Below, piece by piece: positions 1 through 10,870 of a stretch of DNA of 62,000 nucleotides. A model generated the notes under the pieces. That model did not search any database. It saw only the letters and a list, made by a program, of their open reading frames with translations, and was not told where the DNA came from. Position 1 is the first letter of the stretch. Every line of letters begins with the position of its first letter. This DNA is from Zygnema cylindricum. Its lineage: Eukaryota > Streptophyta > Zygnematophyceae > Zygnematales > Zygnemataceae. The position numbers and the translations under genes are program-made. Where the stretch lies: contig JBBHKE010002542.1 of the NCBI GenBank assembly GCA_037447655.1, positions 1-62,000 on the forward strand, in the 5' to 3' direction.

Positions 1-60
<60 letters not shown>

Positions 61-118
61 CACCCTCTCCCCTCCCTCCCTCCCTCCCCATCTCTTTCTC
101 CCTCCTTTCCTCCCTCCA
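1..118. repeat. poly-C homopolymer and CCCTCC-rich tract
   Basis: The window opens with 57 C in a row, followed by degenerate CCCT/CCTCCC repeats to about 118. The minus strand is therefore G-rich and could form quadruplexes. It may be a real homopolymer or an assembly edge; the sequence cannot tell which. Confidence 0.9.
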
Positions 119-1891
119 TTTGGTGATTTTTCAATTTATTTAGAAAATGTACTGATTATCTGTCATATCTTTGAACCATTTTATACAATAATCAAAAAAT
201 TTAGAGCTTATATTTTCCATAATAAATATGCAAAATATATTTATAGATAAAGTTTGTAAAAGTTTTATCGCATGTTATCAAAATGTTTAATTTTAATTAA
301 TTCGTATAATGCACTTATTGTGTGACAATTCTCGATGTTGAAGTCTTATGTTTTTATGTACCTTTTTTTCGATATTGGAGGGAAAGTTTCAAGAAAAAAT
401 CTTTGATTGAAACATAATAATAAGATTAATCTAAAATGGCAAGATTATTATCTTTATCTCATTAAAATATATCATGATTAGCTAAAAATAGTGTGGTGGC
501 ATGTGAATGCAAAACGAAATACAAGAAATAGTAGAAGAGAAAAAGTTCAAAAAGTAGAAAAAGGTACAAAACATGATGAAAACCCAAGTGACGTGATAAA
601 AAGGTTAGTTTAATGGCAGGTGAGATACTATATCTTCTTTTTCAAAACCTACTATTTTTTGTTTTTTTTTTTTACTAAAGAAGATGAAAAGCCTTTTTAA
701 GGCTCGAGCTAAGCCATAAAACATCTCAGCTATTTAAAATGTCAAATGACCTTGTAAGTTTCCCGGCATGTTTTGGAGCCTGTTTCGAGAATTTCATAAC
801 AAATCTCAAATGTTCAAAAACAATTGGAAATCCTCTAAGCGTTGGTGTCTTCCTATACGCATGCCGAATAATCTTCTCTATTGCTTAAATAAATAAATAA
901 AATTACAGTATAAAATAGTGTGTACAATGGGGAAAGTACATGTATGTAGTGTTTTCCGTTGTTTTCTCACATTGGGATAAGGGTTACAAGATGGTGAACT
1001 ATCACCTTTTTTTTTTTTTTTGTATAGGAGATAGAAGAAGGATGAGAGTCTTCACACGTTTTGTGAGACACAGGCAATATAATATTAAACGCTGGCGATA
1101 ATAGTGGGGAGAAAGACTCACTAAAACCGTACAAAGAGATGCTAAGCATTACACATTCTGTTTTTTTTTTTTATTTTTTATATTGGATTGATTGACCATC
1201 GACGTGGGAGTTTGATAAAGATTTGTACCTTTTTGGTGCACAATCATACGCAAAGCTAACTACGGGATGGCAGAAAGGTAAAACCTAAAATGTCATCATT
1301 GTAAGCATAGACTCGCCCGAGATTTCTAGTTTTCCTGAAATGGACCTCTCTGATTTATACAATGCTTAAACCTCGTCAAAGACCGAAAAATAAACAAAGT
1401 GTTCCGCCGAGTAGAGCCCTTCCAATGTTTAGACATGCCGATTTGAAGTATAACACTCCGTTTAGACTTCATAAGAAAGGAGCACTTATTGCTTACCAGT
1501 TTCCATGTTACACTGTTTTCTCCAACAGTTCGTGTCATATAGGATGCAAACCAACATTTTTTCTTAATGTGGGTGCGAAGAGTATTTCTTGCGCAGTTTA
1601 CAACAACAGGTTCCCTCCAAGGTAAAAGCTTTAAAAAAAAAATGGAAAATCATTTCTTAATCCCTTCAGTCAGATAATGTCATGCAACAGATACTAGTCG
1701 AGAGTTACAGCGGCAGTGAGATAAGAGCTCCAATCTTCACTTTCCCATCCCCTTCCTCCTCTCACTCTGCTAATATTTTTTCTCCTTCCCTCTCCTCTCC
1801 TGCTTACTTTTTACTACCAATAACCTTTCACTTTTCCTCTATCAATTCATCCATTTGCAGCAAAACAGACAGCTTCAAATCACATATGAAC
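119..1891. other. intergenic DNA, no gene seen
   Basis: AT-rich stretch with T and A homopolymers. The short open frames lack recognisable domains and are not joined by convincing splice sites. I see no RNA gene. Confidence 0.5.
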
Positions 1892-2112
1892 TACACCGCG
1901 TATCGCTATTAGTGTTAATATTTTTTTTGCTGGTTAAAACATCTTTTCTCTGTACACTCTTGTCGAATTGTGGATCTGGCGGTTTCGATTGAAAGCCAAG
2001 ATTCTCACCTTCCCATTGGCAGCCTCCACGAGAAAATAGGACAAATGTGCACAGAGAAATGATGTCTTAAGTGGCGAAAAAATTATGGACAATAATAGCG
2101 ATACACGGTGTA
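1892..2112. mobile_element. MITE family A, copy 1 (Tc1/mariner-like)
   Basis: A 221-bp element bounded by TACACCG...CGGTGTA. The inverted ends carry the core ATCGCTATTAGTG, then a T-run and TTAAAACATCTTTTCTCTGT on the left, mirrored by ACAGAGAAATGATGTCTTAAGTGGCGAAAA on the right. TA at both ends fits a TA target duplication. It has no coding capacity. Confidence 0.8.
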
Positions 2113-2970
2113 GCTCTCGGTACTCAGTACTAAGTAAACTGTGAGCAATTGCAACAAGTCGTACACTTTTTATGAACTCGCTCCTTTCATTATAAAACTT
2201 TTACTGCCATGTCTGCTGCGAAACTTTCTTTCAAAAGTAAGGTTGATAAAAACAAGGATTATTATTTGCAAGTATATGCTGAAAATGAAGAGCAGTAGTA
2301 TGAAACAAGCATTTCTGCCGTTGGTAGAAACTGACAAATTCATATTTCTTTCAAAATGGAACCAGTTTAATATTTTCAAATAACTTGCCAATTAAATAAC
2401 CTTTTTGCAGCTCCATTTCAGCTGGTTGTAAGAAAACGAAAACAAAAAAAAAAAAACTAATATCTTTCTTTCTCGCTTATCTCGATAGTTTTTCAGTATG
2501 TCTCTTATACAAGCTTTCAACGTTAGTGTCCATTGAGCTATACCCTATATTTGAAATTTGTAAACCAAACAACCAATCTAGTTACAGTTCTTCTCAACTC
2601 TTAATAATAATAACTTAACTATAATTTTAAAACTCAAATAATACGACCATCTGCTTTTCCATATACAGGCACTATCTGAAAAAAACCCTCAGAACATCGC
2701 AATTATCTGTACCCTTTTTTTTCCCCTTGATATGCCCAGTATTAAATCATAAATTACAGTATGGAACCTATATGTAAAAAAAATGTAAAAACCTATGTGG
2801 GTACCGATCTTTTCTGCGTTAATACAGATCTTGATTACAGCTATTATTATTATTGCACATTATCCGATAAAAATGAGCAACATAGAATAATTACGTGTTG
2901 ATAATGACCTGGTTGCGCACAACAATTACTGTGTCACTTTATCAATAGAGTACCTTTTTTCGACCAATCA
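2113..2970. other. intergenic DNA, no gene seen
   Basis: AT-rich spacer 3' of the Ala/Thr-rich gene (which reads leftwards). It presumably holds that gene's 3' UTR. No other feature is supported. Confidence 0.5.
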
Positions 2971-4372
2971 TCACGCAGTAACTGCAGGAATGGCAGAAAT
3001 TGTGACAGTTTTGACAGCCGATGCAGGCAAAACTGCAGAAACAGTTGTAGCGACACTGGAGGCCGTACCGGGCAAGTCATTCGTATCGATTTTGTTTTGT
3101 TTTGCAGCAAGCTTTAGGAAGGCCATACGGCCTCCGCAGCAGTTTACAAGTTTTAAAAACCAAGGTAACTTATCATCATCGGGCATGATCACGTCGACAA
3201 TCTCTTCAGATATCGTCCCAGCGGCATCTGTAGCGACAGCTATCTGCATAGGAAACAAAAATAATTGCCAGTGAATTAATATATCTATTTTCATCTCAGA
3301 CATTATTTTCATGCATGGATTGCTATCGCCTCTCATTTCCATTACAAACAACTAATGCACAGTCCGGCATGAAGTCATGAAAAAGAAAAGAGATAAAGGC
3401 AATGTGTTTAATATCCTAAAAAACAGCAGGACCATCTCGTGTAACTACACAGACTACGTTCAGAATGTCCAATAGCAAGCAAGATATACGAAACTAGAAT
3501 TGAATCTACTTTTGAAAGGTTCAATTGCCAGCAATCCAGCTTGTCTAAACCATAGCTAAAATTTGTGAAAAACATTGGAAACGCTAAACTCCATACTACA
3601 CATGTAATTGTGTCATATAATACGCCCATTTTAGGATAACCACGTGTACATTTCAATTTGTGTTTTCGCACTTATTGTCAAAACTGAGTTAGAAGATAGG
3701 AAATAAACATACAGCTTCTGCTGTAGCTTCTGTTGCCATAGTTGTAGCATCCGTTGCGATCGTTGTAGCCTCTTCCGTCACCTTCGTAGCCCCTGCTGCA
3801 AGCTTGTCAGCAGCCTCTGCTTGAACGTCTTCTACAGCAGCTGTTCCCCCACAAAATATCACAAACGAACCTTAGATGTTCCTGTATATGAATTTGCAAG
3901 TCACATAAAATTTGTCATCTCTGTCCAAGTGAGCAAGACAGAGCGAAAGGGACGGAGATTTCCTTCCAAACCCTTCATTTCCTTTCCAAAACAATTGGCA
4001 CACATCTGGCAGTGGATTTCCTCGGCAACCAGAATATCAACAAGGGATTGCAACAAGACAAGCTTTCCAGGGACAGCAACCTTTTTTTTCCTTATTTTCA
4101 AAGAGGTCTCCTGCTGTCAACCCCATAATGTGCAAACTTGGGAACACTAAATTACAGCGGTATATTGCAGCCAATGTCAAAAAGAGCGAAAAAAGAAAAG
4201 CTTGAGAAAATTACATTATTGTAAATCATCACTTACCAGAGACGTCGACGACATTGCTTGGCAGAGAGGCCAATGTTGTTGGAACAGGCGGTATCACTTC
4301 TGTTTTGACAGCCACTGCTGCAGTCTGTGTCTCTGTAACCGTAGTTTTGATAAATGCTTTAAAGAAAGCCAT
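2971..4372 (-). CDS. Ala/Thr-rich protein of unknown function, 3 exons, 178 aa
   Basis: Exons on the minus strand are 4372-4237, 3840-3713 and 3243-2971. All junctions are GT-AG (donors GTAAGT and GTATGT) and the phases match, giving 178 codons plus TGA. The ATG at 4372 is the first in exon 1. Residues 1-45 are a Thr/Val-rich leader beginning MAFFKAFIK. Residues 46-100 are a run of Ala/Thr/Glu repeats (ATKVTEEATTIATDATT) that could form an amphipathic helix like those of LEA-type or lipid-coating proteins; that is only a resemblance. A short conserved-looking block follows (PDDDKLPWFLKLVNCCGG), then an Ala/Val/Thr tail. There is no transmembrane segment and no family I recognise. The leader could be an organelle targeting sequence. 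The gene model is good; the function is unknown. Confidence 0.65.
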
Positions 4373-5323
4373 GGTACCTGTGCCAAACCATAAAACAGAA
4401 TTTGTCAGCCAGTCTTATTTTTGACATATAAATGGTTGAAATTTGATAAATATTACACCGTGAGTGCCACAGGGAATACAAAACGAAAAAACAAATGTCA
4501 ATATACAAAAAGCATTACAAACCCAGCCTTTGCTCTTAAAATAATTCAAACAAAAAGAAACAAAAAAAAACTGCGACCAAAACTAGTAAAACAAGCTTGA
4601 TAGGGACAACGAATGTAAGGCAGACAGACCCAAGGTAACCAACACGAAGTCGCCAATTTTGAGACTCAAAAACAACGCCGACATGAAACTTGACTGGTGC
4701 AACTTGACCCCAAGTTACCGGAATGTAGTACTTTCTAATCTAGCTTGAGTCTGTCAGCTAATCTCCATTCTCATATTTCGAAATATGAAGGATCTACTTT
4801 TCTCATAATTGCTGTCCACTCATGAGTAACAACTGAGCTAAATTCTAGATACACACGTAAGAACAAGATCAAAATCAGAGGCAGAACATTTGCTGAATGG
4901 TCCCTCGACATATGTGCTAGTATCCAGAGATTACATTAAATGAATCGTAGAGTATTGAGCATCGGATGACTAATCAAAATAATAAATAATAAACAGCAGA
5001 CTTGAATCAGACAGCTTCAACTACAATCGATATCTGCTCTTAGGCAGAAAAAGACTTCGTCACTGATTTCCCTTGTCTCGTGTTTTGAGTTACAGGTTTT
5101 TGATATGGACATTAAGCAAGTCATGCTAAGTAATAGAAAACGAAAAAGCTTTAAGAAACAATGAGCTTTATCCTGTAACGAATGAACCAAAAGATCCTGC
5201 AAAGGCATGTGAAATTTGAAGCAAAAACTGAAAAACATAATCACTGCAATTTCAACTACAAATACTAGGAACTCCTGTCAAGAAAGCCCTTAACAATGTC
5301 GCAACACTCTCGTCTCTGACAAC
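4373..5323. other. intergenic / upstream region of the Ala/Thr-rich gene
   Basis: Upstream flank of the minus-strand gene. No supported coding exon; short frames here lack domain similarity. Confidence 0.45.
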
Positions 5324-5389
5324 TACACCGTGTATCGCTATTAGTGTTAATATTTAAAAACATTAACACCAATAGCGATTCACGGTGTA
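5324..5389. mobile_element. MITE family A, minimal copy (66-bp hairpin)
   Basis: Only the two terminal repeats remain, fused head to head: TACACCGTGTATCGCTATTA, a short AT centre, then the mirror image ending CACGGTGTA. It is a nearly perfect palindrome with TA at both ends. Confidence 0.85.
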
Positions 5390-6473
5390 CTGTTCCTTGC
5401 TTCCAATTAACACTAACATTGGAAAAACCACGCATTAAGAAAAGAATCATTAATAACCGACCGTTTCTTCTTCTCCTTCATATACAAGGAGGCGTTGAGA
5501 TCAAAGACAACGTTTGGCTGCCATAATATTTCCATCAAACAAGCAATTCTTCACTACAGAAATAAAAGGCGTAAACTATTAAGTAGTAGTAAAAGTACTA
5601 AAGTAAACTATACTTATAAAGAAAACTAAAGTGTATTGCAGCATTCATTTTGATAACTGCAGAGCGTATCGTTCCAAAAGGACAACCATAGTACGGATAG
5701 CATTGATCACGTGACTTTGGATGAACATCAAGCAGAAAAACCATACGGAGGATCCTTAAAACAAATATAAAAATAAAAGAAGGTTTGAATTTTTCGTTTG
5801 ATATTCCAGTAGAAACATGAGAGGTTCTACTTTTTCTGTCTGATATTCATTTTCCTTGCACTCTCTCCAAATCAAACGTATGATCATTTAAAGAGAGATT
5901 CATTTTACTTGCAATTTCTCAAGGCACTCCGTTTTTCCTCGTATCTCTCGTATCTCTTTCTTTACAAGATTCGCTCAGCAATGTTCCTTAGCATCCAAAC
6001 GAATGTATGTCAAGTTGTCAACGGACCTTAGTGAATAGCCTCGCGTATTATTCAATTTCAATTCGCTTCTTCTGCAGCCAAAGTTTCAGCCAAAGTTTCA
6101 GCCAAAGTTTCAGCCAAAGTTTCTCCACTCTCTACTACATGCTCATCTCCACTTATCAAGTTTGATTGCAGGGCTCGACGTTTAAGAATACTGTTGTAGC
6201 CTTTGCAAGCCTGTGTACTAGAAAAGGAAGGTTTGGTCCAGGTGCGGCCTAGGTTCGGTCCAGGTTCCATCCGGGGTTCGGAAAACTCCCGGTTTGAGAT
6301 TCGAAAAACTCCCGGATAGAGATTCGAAGAAACTCCCGGTTTGAGATTCCTAATTTAACTATGGTACGACTTCACTTTTGCAGGGGACCGTAGATTCACT
6401 TCTCTCTTTAATGCGGTGTGTTTTCACATACCGTTAGATCGTGTACAGTTACTAGAGCTGATATTATTTCCGC
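5390..6473. other. intergenic DNA with short tandem repeats
   Basis: No gene seen. Two small arrays lie here: four copies of CAGCCAAAGTTT at 6075-6122, and about three copies of a 24-bp unit containing AAACTCCCGG at 6270-6350. Confidence 0.55.
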
Positions 6474-7027
6474 TACACCGCCAATCACTATTAGCGTAGA
6501 AGTTTCTTTAGCGTATATGAATAATTACCGTGGTTTACGCTAATTAAGAATTTGAAAATTTTGAAAAAATGCATACATTCTAATTGTTTAATTATTCTAA
6601 TTTGGGTCTTTGAAAAAAGTAAATGTCGGTCGCAAACATGCTTACACTAATATAGGTGTTTGTACAAAATCTGACAAATCGTACGTTCACACAGTCGAAA
6701 CGTGGTTGCTGGACGAATATATGCGAACGTGATATTTGACAACCCGATTTGATCCCCTTTTTAGACCACACATTCTCATGCGTCCGCGGCTACTAAACAT
6801 AATGAATTGTACTTTTTTACTTTAAAAGGTACACTTGTGTACGGTCTGAACCTGACCGTACATCACACTATTTAAAATATGACATACTTCCGTTTTGTAC
6901 GGTACTTGGAAAATAACCCTAAATGGCGTACAGAAAAAAATAGAATAAGCTACGCTATTGGAGAATAGAAAATAAAAAAAGCGGGACGGAATTAGCGTAC
7001 ACTACGCTAATAGCAATTGGCGGTGTA
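6474..7027. mobile_element. MITE related to family A (554 bp)
   Basis: Ends are TACACCGCCAATCACTATTA on the left and the mirror of TACACCGCCAATTGCTATTA on the right, both with TA at the edge. The ends share the CTATTAGCGT core with family A but the interior differs and holds no ORF. Confidence 0.75.
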
Positions 7028-7043
7028 CTATACTGGTTTTATG

Positions 7044-7150
7044 AGATTTTCTCCGTTCACACATGTCCGGTTTACATTCGGAAACCGCCAATCGGGACGT
7101 AAGCATCTTTAACCTCTCGCATTATTCAATGTGTGCACGGAGAAACAAAA
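7044..7150. repeat. fragment of MITE family A interior
   Basis: TTTTCTCCGTTCACACATGT on the left and GTGTGCACGGAGAAAC on the right form an inverted repeat around an ACCGCCAATCGG centre. This matches the inner arms of family A, without the termini. Confidence 0.5.
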
Positions 7151-9507
7151 GCTAAACAGCCGATTTTGTGACGGTTACGATTTAACTATGCGACTGCATC
7201 ACGTCTGGCTCTCTGGTTTGGAATCTACTGTAGCGCCTGTGGCTTTGTTGCTGCCCAACTACCATAATAACTCTGTACCTGTTCCAATGTTTTTTTACAA
7301 TATTCAATTGTCACGTTATTTAAAGTGGATTATGCAAAAGGAATGTGTCCAGATTTAGTGGAGGAAAAGCGTCCAAGTCGGAAACGTTAAAATGGACATT
7401 AAATAGACCCTTGTACGGCTGACATCATGCAGCCCTACTTAATAATGCAAAAGACCGACGGTGAAAGAGCGACTGACGGTGCCACTGAGCTACGGTAGTA
7501 GGTGTTCCTAGGCTCGGAGAAGCTACGGAATTTTAGGCAAGTTAACATCCAGTAAGGAATCGGGTATGGGAAGGTGGTGTTTGATTCTTTTTGTCGTCCC
7601 CATGTTTCCTTTTCCCTGACAGTTGGGAGCGTGCAGAGTTCTCATTCGTGGAATATATTTACTATTTTTGTCCTTTCAAAGTAGCAAATCTGGCCGACAT
7701 TCTGCAAGCAATTTGGAAGCGTCAATTTTGACCGTGCGATTGACGTCCGTCCAGAAGGAATGTTAGGGGCTATTTTTGTAGCGAAAAGATTTTGTTAGAA
7801 TAATCCACACCGCTCGCATAAATGTTGACCATTGGGAAACTTTTAACAAAGTCTGACCTTCACTCCGGGAATAATATGCGCGAACCAAAAAAGGAGGTGA
7901 TGTAATTAATGAAAACATGTTTTATACAACAAAAATGACTTTTTGCAAAAAAAACTGTAATACTTGAAGTAAATCTTACAAATGTTGAGTAAAATTGGCT
8001 TAAAAATAAGTGCGTTTAAACGTTATAAAAAAAGCAAATATGAAAAAGTACACGGAAGGAATAAAAAGGTAAAATGAAAGTGAAAAATGTCACATATGAT
8101 TTAAACAAAAAAAAACTCAAAAATAATACAAACAATAAATGAATCAACACGATAAGATAAAATAGGGACCGAAAAAAAAAACAAAAAACACAAACTATTA
8201 TTAAAACTACAAAAAGAAACTACCAAACGAATCAGTGCCATAAGACACTCCAAGTCCCATACTCTTCAACGAGCGTCAACCACAAGTAAGAAGGAATTCT
8301 TTAAAAACAACGCCCAAGCAACCAAATATCTCTATGACATAACAATAAAATTATACATCGCATCAACGAGCATAATCACCGTGCCTTTTCCCTATCAACA
8401 TCTTTTGCGTCCACTCAAATAGGTCGAGCCACCTAAGCTAGGTCCAACAACTTGACCCACCACATTGAGAGAGGCAGGGTTCGTCAAAAAGTATGGTGGG
8501 CCCCGTCAAGCATAACTATAACAACCCGGTGCAATGAAAAACTATTTGAAACCTTTCATGAACAAAACACACCGCCCCATAACTTATAACCATGATAGCA
8601 ATTGAGACAACGTCTTGTGCCCCGATCATCTCGCCCTCATGGGAGCAACAAAACAAATCAACATTATTGAGCTTAAGAGTAGGCTTGCACGAGTAAACAA
8701 CAAAGCGTAGTAAAGGTAGGAAAAAAAAGCTTGCCCCAACAAATAAGACGGGGTCAACTAATAAAACATTAATTAACAATTGGGATCAATATGACTAAAC
8801 ATCAACAAACGTTTGAACCACAACCAAACCAAGGGAAAGAAAAAAGGGCATGGGCCTGAAATAATAAGAAGGAAACTTAATCGCCTACCGCGATATTCTT
8901 CAAGTCAACTTGTTGGTTGTGTGTAACATGTTTTGAAATAAACAAAAGCAACCAATTGCTCCCAAACAATAGGAGAAGAGTAATATGCTACTTCAAAAAA
9001 CAACGGGGGAAAAAAGGGTCAAGAAAAGGAGGCTAACTTATGAAACAATATGGATGATGTGGGCTAGAAGGGGTCTCATGCCCAATAACGTGCATACTAA
9101 ATGCTTACGTTGGCAAAATTTGCCGTGCCGTCGAAAGACTCAATAAAAGGACTAAGTCCAAGTCATTTCACTTAGAGTCATTTGGAAGGGTCCACGCAAC
9201 AAATGGGGCCATGCTTGATATCGGGATTGAGTCCGAGTCTTTAGGCTGAGGCACGTTTATGTTGATCCACAAATGGAGCCCTAAGTGGTATTAGCTAAGG
9301 AGAGTCGTCGAATATTTGTTTGTGAAGATACCATACCAAGTTAGGGCTAACTTATAATGAACTTTATAGGTGACGTTATTGTGGACCAAATGTCGCACTT
9401 TTGGCATATTTGACTACTTTTAACTCTTCGTACTTTTGTCATAGCTTATTTTAAAGGTTTAATCAATAACCCGTTGGATAACTTGAGAGTAGATTTCCGT
9501 AAGGCTT
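7151..9507. other. intergenic DNA, no gene seen
   Basis: A 2.3-kb stretch without a supported gene. Part of 8.2-9.4 kb looks like decayed unique sequence, perhaps old transposon remains, but no reverse transcriptase, integrase or transposase motif could be read in any frame. Confidence 0.4.
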
Positions 9508-10292
9508 TAAATTGTTGGGATATTGTCGTTTCGCGGTATTTTCGCGAAGCGTCATACCAACTTTTACTTGTTTGACGCGAAGTGTTGCGTCATCATACAA
9601 AAAGTACTACGTCGTTTCGCGACGGTACTTTTGATATCCGCGAACAAAATGTTCTATTTCGTTTCGCATCACTTGTTTGTTTTGTGCGCAGGTGTTTGAT
9701 TTTGCATGCAGGTGTTTCCGTGTGACAACACGTGTAAAGTCAACGTTTAGAGTTAGTCATTTCGAAGGAAGAAAGCGTGTGCGCCTTCCTTCGTGGAATG
9801 TTCATTGAAGTGTACACAGTCAGCTAGGGACAGACTTCGTCGCTACGCTAAGTTCTGCTTGTCTTATCTTGTTGTCTCTTTGTGTAGAGTAGCGAGTATA
9901 TATAGGCAGCAGTATACATGTGCAGAGTATCCTTGGTTTACCTTTGGATCAATTGAAGAGTAAAGATGTAGATCCTTTGTGATCAGTTAAGAGAGAGAGG
10001 AAGATCCTTTGTGGTCAATTAAGAGGTTTTGCGGATCCTTTGTGGTCCATTTGGAGAATAGAGGAATTAAGGAGTATGATCATTCTTAAGTGATCTTTTA
10101 AGAGTGTAGAGATTATCTTTGGAGAGAGAAGAAGAGGAGAGAAGAGTTGATGTTAAGAGGCTTCGGCTAGAAACAGTTATAATTCTTTTTGGCCGATTAT
10201 CCTCTTGTCTAATATGAGCTTCCGTTGTGTAATGGTTTATGTTTTGTGAATTATTTTAAGTGAAACTCTTTTGTTTAAGATCCTACATAAAT
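9508..10292. mobile_element. solo LTR of a retrotransposon with 5-bp TSD
   Basis: The LTR runs from 9513 (TGTTGGGATATTG) to 10287 (AAGATCCTACA). TAAAT stands directly outside both ends (9508-9512 and 10288-10292), as expected for a 5-bp target duplication. The ends form an imperfect inverted repeat (TGTTGG against TGTAGG) and follow the TG...CA rule. A TATA-like stretch (AGTATATATAGG) sits near the middle, as in an LTR promoter. No gag-pol coding follows, so this is probably a solo LTR left by recombination. The style is Ty1/copia-like, but superfamily cannot be proved without the interior. Confidence 0.7.
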
Positions 10293-10379
10293 TATAGTGC
10301 TTGGGCTATGCATTTTAAAAGATGTGTTTACTCAAAGCTAGTTACACATTCGGTTCGGACCGAGAGACTACGAACAAGT

Positions 10380-10870
10380 GCTTGTGAGTTAGTGTCTCAG
10401 AGAGAGTGAGTGCTCAGTGTGAGTGGCACAGATTGAATGGCTCGTAGGCACGTGTCTCAAAGTGAAGAGATTGGAGTGAGTGTCTCGCAATAAGTGAGTG
10501 AGAGTAAGTGGCTAGTAGTGGGTGGCTAGGAGTGAATGCCTAGAAAGAGCGGCTTGCAGTGAGTAGTCACGAGTAAGTGATTCGTGAGTGGTTGGGGAGA
10601 GTGGCTTATAATAAGTGCCTTGCACTTACGAGCCGGATATGAGTGGAACGGAGAAAGTGGTAAAGAATTAGTAGTTTGGAGGTGAGTGGTTAGGAGTGGG
10701 TGACAGGGAGTGATTGGTTACGAGTGACTGGTCGGGAGCAATTAGTTAAGAGTGAATGGCTCGCAGTGGGCGGCTTAGAGTGGGTGGTTGGGAGTGAGTG
10801 GCTTGCAACGAGCTGTTGAGAGGGAGAGCTCACAATGCCTAGCTCACATTGAGTGGTTGGAAACGAGCGC
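10380..10870. repeat. degenerate GAGTGAGTGGCTNG minisatellite
   Basis: About 490 bp made of loosely conserved 13-17-bp units around GAGTG and GTGGCT. It lies close to the 3' side of the solo LTR. Confidence 0.7.

Noticed and set aside
9280-9300. GTGGTATTAGCTAAGG as a retrotransposon primer-binding site
   Set aside because: It lies on the wrong side of the solo LTR and matches poorly; no second LTR is present.
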